The notes below the pieces were generated by a model that had not been told where the DNA came from, did not search any database, and saw nothing but the letters and a program-made list of their open reading frames with translations. A stretch of DNA of 6,754 nucleotides from JAIRVZ01 sp031553755. GTDB taxonomy: Bacteria > Bacteroidota > Bacteroidia > Bacteroidales > Azobacteroidaceae. The stretch is taken from positions 1-6,754 of the forward strand of contig JAVBKZ010000073.1 of the NCBI GenBank assembly GCA_031553755.1. Reading direction: 5' to 3'. A program made the translations under genes and the position numbers. Position 1 is the stretch's first letter. Every line of letters begins with the position of its first letter. Shown one piece after another: positions 5,069 through 6,754 of the stretch.

Positions 5069-6754
5069 ATGACTTCCTTCCCCCACTACCAACAATTAGA
5101 TTCAATAGACTGCGGCCCCTCGTGCCTGCGGATGATAGCCAAGCATTACGGCCGGAGTTATAACTTGCAAACCCTGCGGGAAAAAAGCTATATTACCCGC
5201 CAAGGAGTATCCATGTTGGGTATCAGCGATGCCGCCGAAAGTATCGGCATGCATACGATGGGTGTTAAAATCAATTTCGAGCAATTGGTTAGCGATGCCC
5301 CTTTGCCCTGCATTTTACACTGGAATCAGAACCATTTCGTAGTTCTGTATAAAATCAAAAAGTCATCAGGATTTCTAAGCTCCCTCTCTTGTGGAGAGGG
5401 CGGGGGGAGAGGTGTTAGTGGAGAGGATTCAGGAGGGGTAAGTAGAGGCGGTTACACCCTCTACATCTCCGACCCCGCCAAAGGCAAATACCCGATGGAT
5501 AAGAAAGGTTTTATGAAATGTTGGGCAAGCACGAAATTACAAGGGGAAGATGTTGGAACCGCGTTGCTTTTGAATCCCTCGCCCGATTTCTACGAACAGG
5601 AAGACGATAAAGAGAAACAGGAAAAAGGCCTAAGCTATTTTTTTCGTTATCTTTTTCCCTACAAATCCCAGATGTTCCAGTTGGTAGTCGGAATGTTGAT
5701 TGGCAGCGTGTTTTCCCTCATTTTACCCTTCCTTACCCAAGCTACAGTCGACCAGGGAATCGGTAATAACAACCTCGATTTCATCACCTTGATTTTGATT
5801 GCCCAGTTGGTCTTATCGGTCACGCAAATGGGAATGGGATTTATCCGAAGTTGGATTAGCCTGCACATGAATACCCGAATCAGTATTTCGCTGATTTCTG
5901 ATTTCCTTGCCAAATTGATGAAACTTCCCATCCGCTTTTTCGATGCCAAAAATATCGGCGACATCATGCAACGCATCGGCGACCACGGACGTATCCAATC
6001 ATTTATGACCGGGACAGCGTTGTCTACGATATTTTCATTCTTTAATTTCTTTATTTTCGCCTTTGTGATGGCCTACTACAACCTGCAAATATTGTGTGTG
6101 TTTTTGGCAGGCAATGTATTGTATGTTACATGGATTATCTTGTTTATGCGTTACCGCCGGAAATTAGACAACAGCCGTTTCGCCCAATCATCGGCCAACC
6201 AAAGCAATATGGTGCAATTGATAACCGGCATGCAGGAAATCAAACTCAACAATTGTGAAAAACAACAACGCTGGAAATGGGAAGCCATTCAGGTTAAATT
6301 ATTCAAAATCAGCATACAGGGAACAGCTTTGGGACAATACCAACAATTAGGCTCCGTTTTTTTCAGTCAAACTACGTCACTGTTTATCTCTTATCTCTCG
6401 GCCAAAGCCGTTGTCGAAGGGAATATCACTTTAGGTATGATGATGTCTATCAGTTACATTATCGGCCAACTTTCCGGTCCCATCGGGCAAGTCATCGGTT
6501 TTGCCCAATCGCTACAGGATGCCAAAATCAGTCTGGAACGATTGAATGAAATACACAACAAAGAAGATGAAGAACAAACCATCGAACATAAAATCGATTA
6601 TATCCCCGAAAATAAAACAATCAACATCAAAGATGCCTGTTTTAGTTACGATGGATCCGAACGCGATTATGTGCTTGAAAACCTCAACCTGGAAATAAAA
6701 CAGGATAAAGTAACCGCGATTGTTGGCGCCAGTGGAAGTGGAAAAACAACGATA
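5069..6754 (+). CDS. C39-peptidase ABC exporter (PCAT type), 3' end outside window
   Basis: This is a bifunctional exporter that cleaves double-glycine leaders and pumps out the core peptide; 562 residues are present of about 720-730 usual. The N-terminal C39 peptidase has Q9 (oxyanion hole) six residues before catalytic C15 in 'QQLDSIDCGPSC', H89 in 'NHFVVLY' and D135 in 'ISDP'. His and Asp are 46 residues apart instead of about 16-20 because of a Gly/Ser-rich insert at about 99-127. The membrane domain follows, with hydrophobic segments at about 202-226, 236-260, 319-363 (two) and 427-475 (two), and the coupling region 'GMQEIKLNN'. The nucleotide-binding domain starts near 530 and reaches Walker A GASGSGKT (553-560); Walker B, the signature and the H-loop lie beyond the edge. 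The ATG is 5 bases after the lipoprotein stop. The gene is clearly richer in GC than the cassettes before it. The two GG peptides upstream are the obvious substrates. Family assignment is firm. Confidence 0.93.
   Translation, partial: MTSFPHYQQLDSIDCGPSCLRMIAKHYGRSYNLQTLREKSYITRQGVSMLGISDAAESIGMHTMGVKINFEQLVSDAPLPCILHWNQNHFVVLYKIKKSSGFLSSLSCGEGGGRGVSGEDSGGVSRGGYTLYISDPAKGKYPMDKKGFMKCWASTKLQGEDVGTALLLNPSPDFYEQEDDKEKQEKGLSYFFRYLFPYKSQMFQLVVGMLIGSVFSLILPFLTQATVDQGIGNNNLDFITLILIAQLVLSVTQMGMGFIRSWISLHMNTRISISLISDFLAKLMKLPIRFFDAKNIGDIMQRIGDHGRIQSFMTGTALSTIFSFFNFFIFAFVMAYYNLQILCVFLAGNVLYVTWIILFMRYRRKLDNSRFAQSSANQSNMVQLITGMQEIKLNNCEKQQRWKWEAIQVKLFKISIQGTALGQYQQLGSVFFSQTTSLFISYLSAKAVVEGNITLGMMMSISYIIGQLSGPIGQVIGFAQSLQDAKISLERLNEIHNKEDEEQTIEHKIDYIPENKTINIKDACFSYDGSERDYVLENLNLEIKQDKVTAIVGASGSGKTTI
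5381..5412. repeat. REP-like GC-rich palindrome inside the C39 peptidase coding sequence
   Basis: ccctctc (5382-5388) and gagaggg (5394-5400) form a perfect 7-bp stem with a 5-base loop, followed by a 'cggggggagaggt' tail. The shape 'tccctctc..gagaggg..ggggagaggt' resembles dispersed REP-type palindromes of Bacteroidetes genomes (from memory; not searched). It is followed by further purine-rich sequence to about 5449. It is read in frame without stops, encoding part of a Gly/Ser-rich loop (about residues 99-127) that the C39 fold does not need. Confidence 0.6.

Noticed and set aside
5382..5412. GC-rich palindrome read as an intrinsic terminator
   Set aside because: It is inside an open coding frame, has no T-tract on the + strand, and coding continues through the whole membrane domain.
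5102..5998. Antisense open frames within the exporter gene
   Set aside because: They overlap a strongly supported C39/ABC reading frame and show no domain logic or start signals; they reflect the higher GC of this region.

Overview
The window looks like a Bacteroidota (probably Bacteroidales) chromosome. Three things suggest this: AT-rich coding sequence with few Shine-Dalgarno sites, a -7 box matching the Bacteroides TAnnTTTG consensus, and two precursor peptides with the 'KLKLKDFSEMSDAEM...VVGG' double-glycine leader typical of the GG-Bacteroidales natural-product family (TIGR04149-like). All genes lie on the + strand.

Layout. 2-802: 3' part of a GT4-type glycosyltransferase of the kind often found with these precursors. 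803-1264: 462 bases holding a weak terminator-like hairpin, a promoter -7 box (950-957), a 49-codon ORF (1008-1157) resembling the broken N-terminus of a C39-peptidase-like protein, and a structured leader region. Then come two successive 'precursor peptide + thioredoxin' units. Unit 1 is a 74-aa double-glycine peptide (1265-1489), a perfect hairpin (1501-1539) and a secreted TlpA-like protein (1560-3035). Unit 2 is a 99-aa double-glycine peptide (3152-3451), a terminator-like hairpin and a TlpA-like lipoprotein (3525-5063). About 200 bp (5' leader plus leader-peptide codons) is nearly identical between the units (1152-1360 and 3038-3247), while the mature cores are unrelated. Five bases after unit 2 begins a C39-peptidase ABC exporter (5069 to the window end), which runs off the right edge just after its Walker A motif.

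How the genes probably work together (inference): the precursors are made in the cytoplasm and may be modified by the glycosyltransferase or by enzymes outside the window. The exporter's C39 domain would cut them after GG, and the ABC core would export them. Each predicted mature core has six cysteines, and each precursor is followed by its own exported thioredoxin-fold protein with a CxxC site, so disulfide formation or isomerisation of the exported peptide is an attractive role. No radical SAM enzyme, lanthionine synthetase or other classical RiPP maturase is visible here.

Most unusual points: the duplicated peptide/thioredoxin cassette with an invariant leader and replaced core; a GC-rich REP-like palindrome apparently inserted in frame inside the C39 peptidase, between the catalytic His and Asp; and a sharp rise in GC at the exporter gene relative to the AT-rich cassettes.
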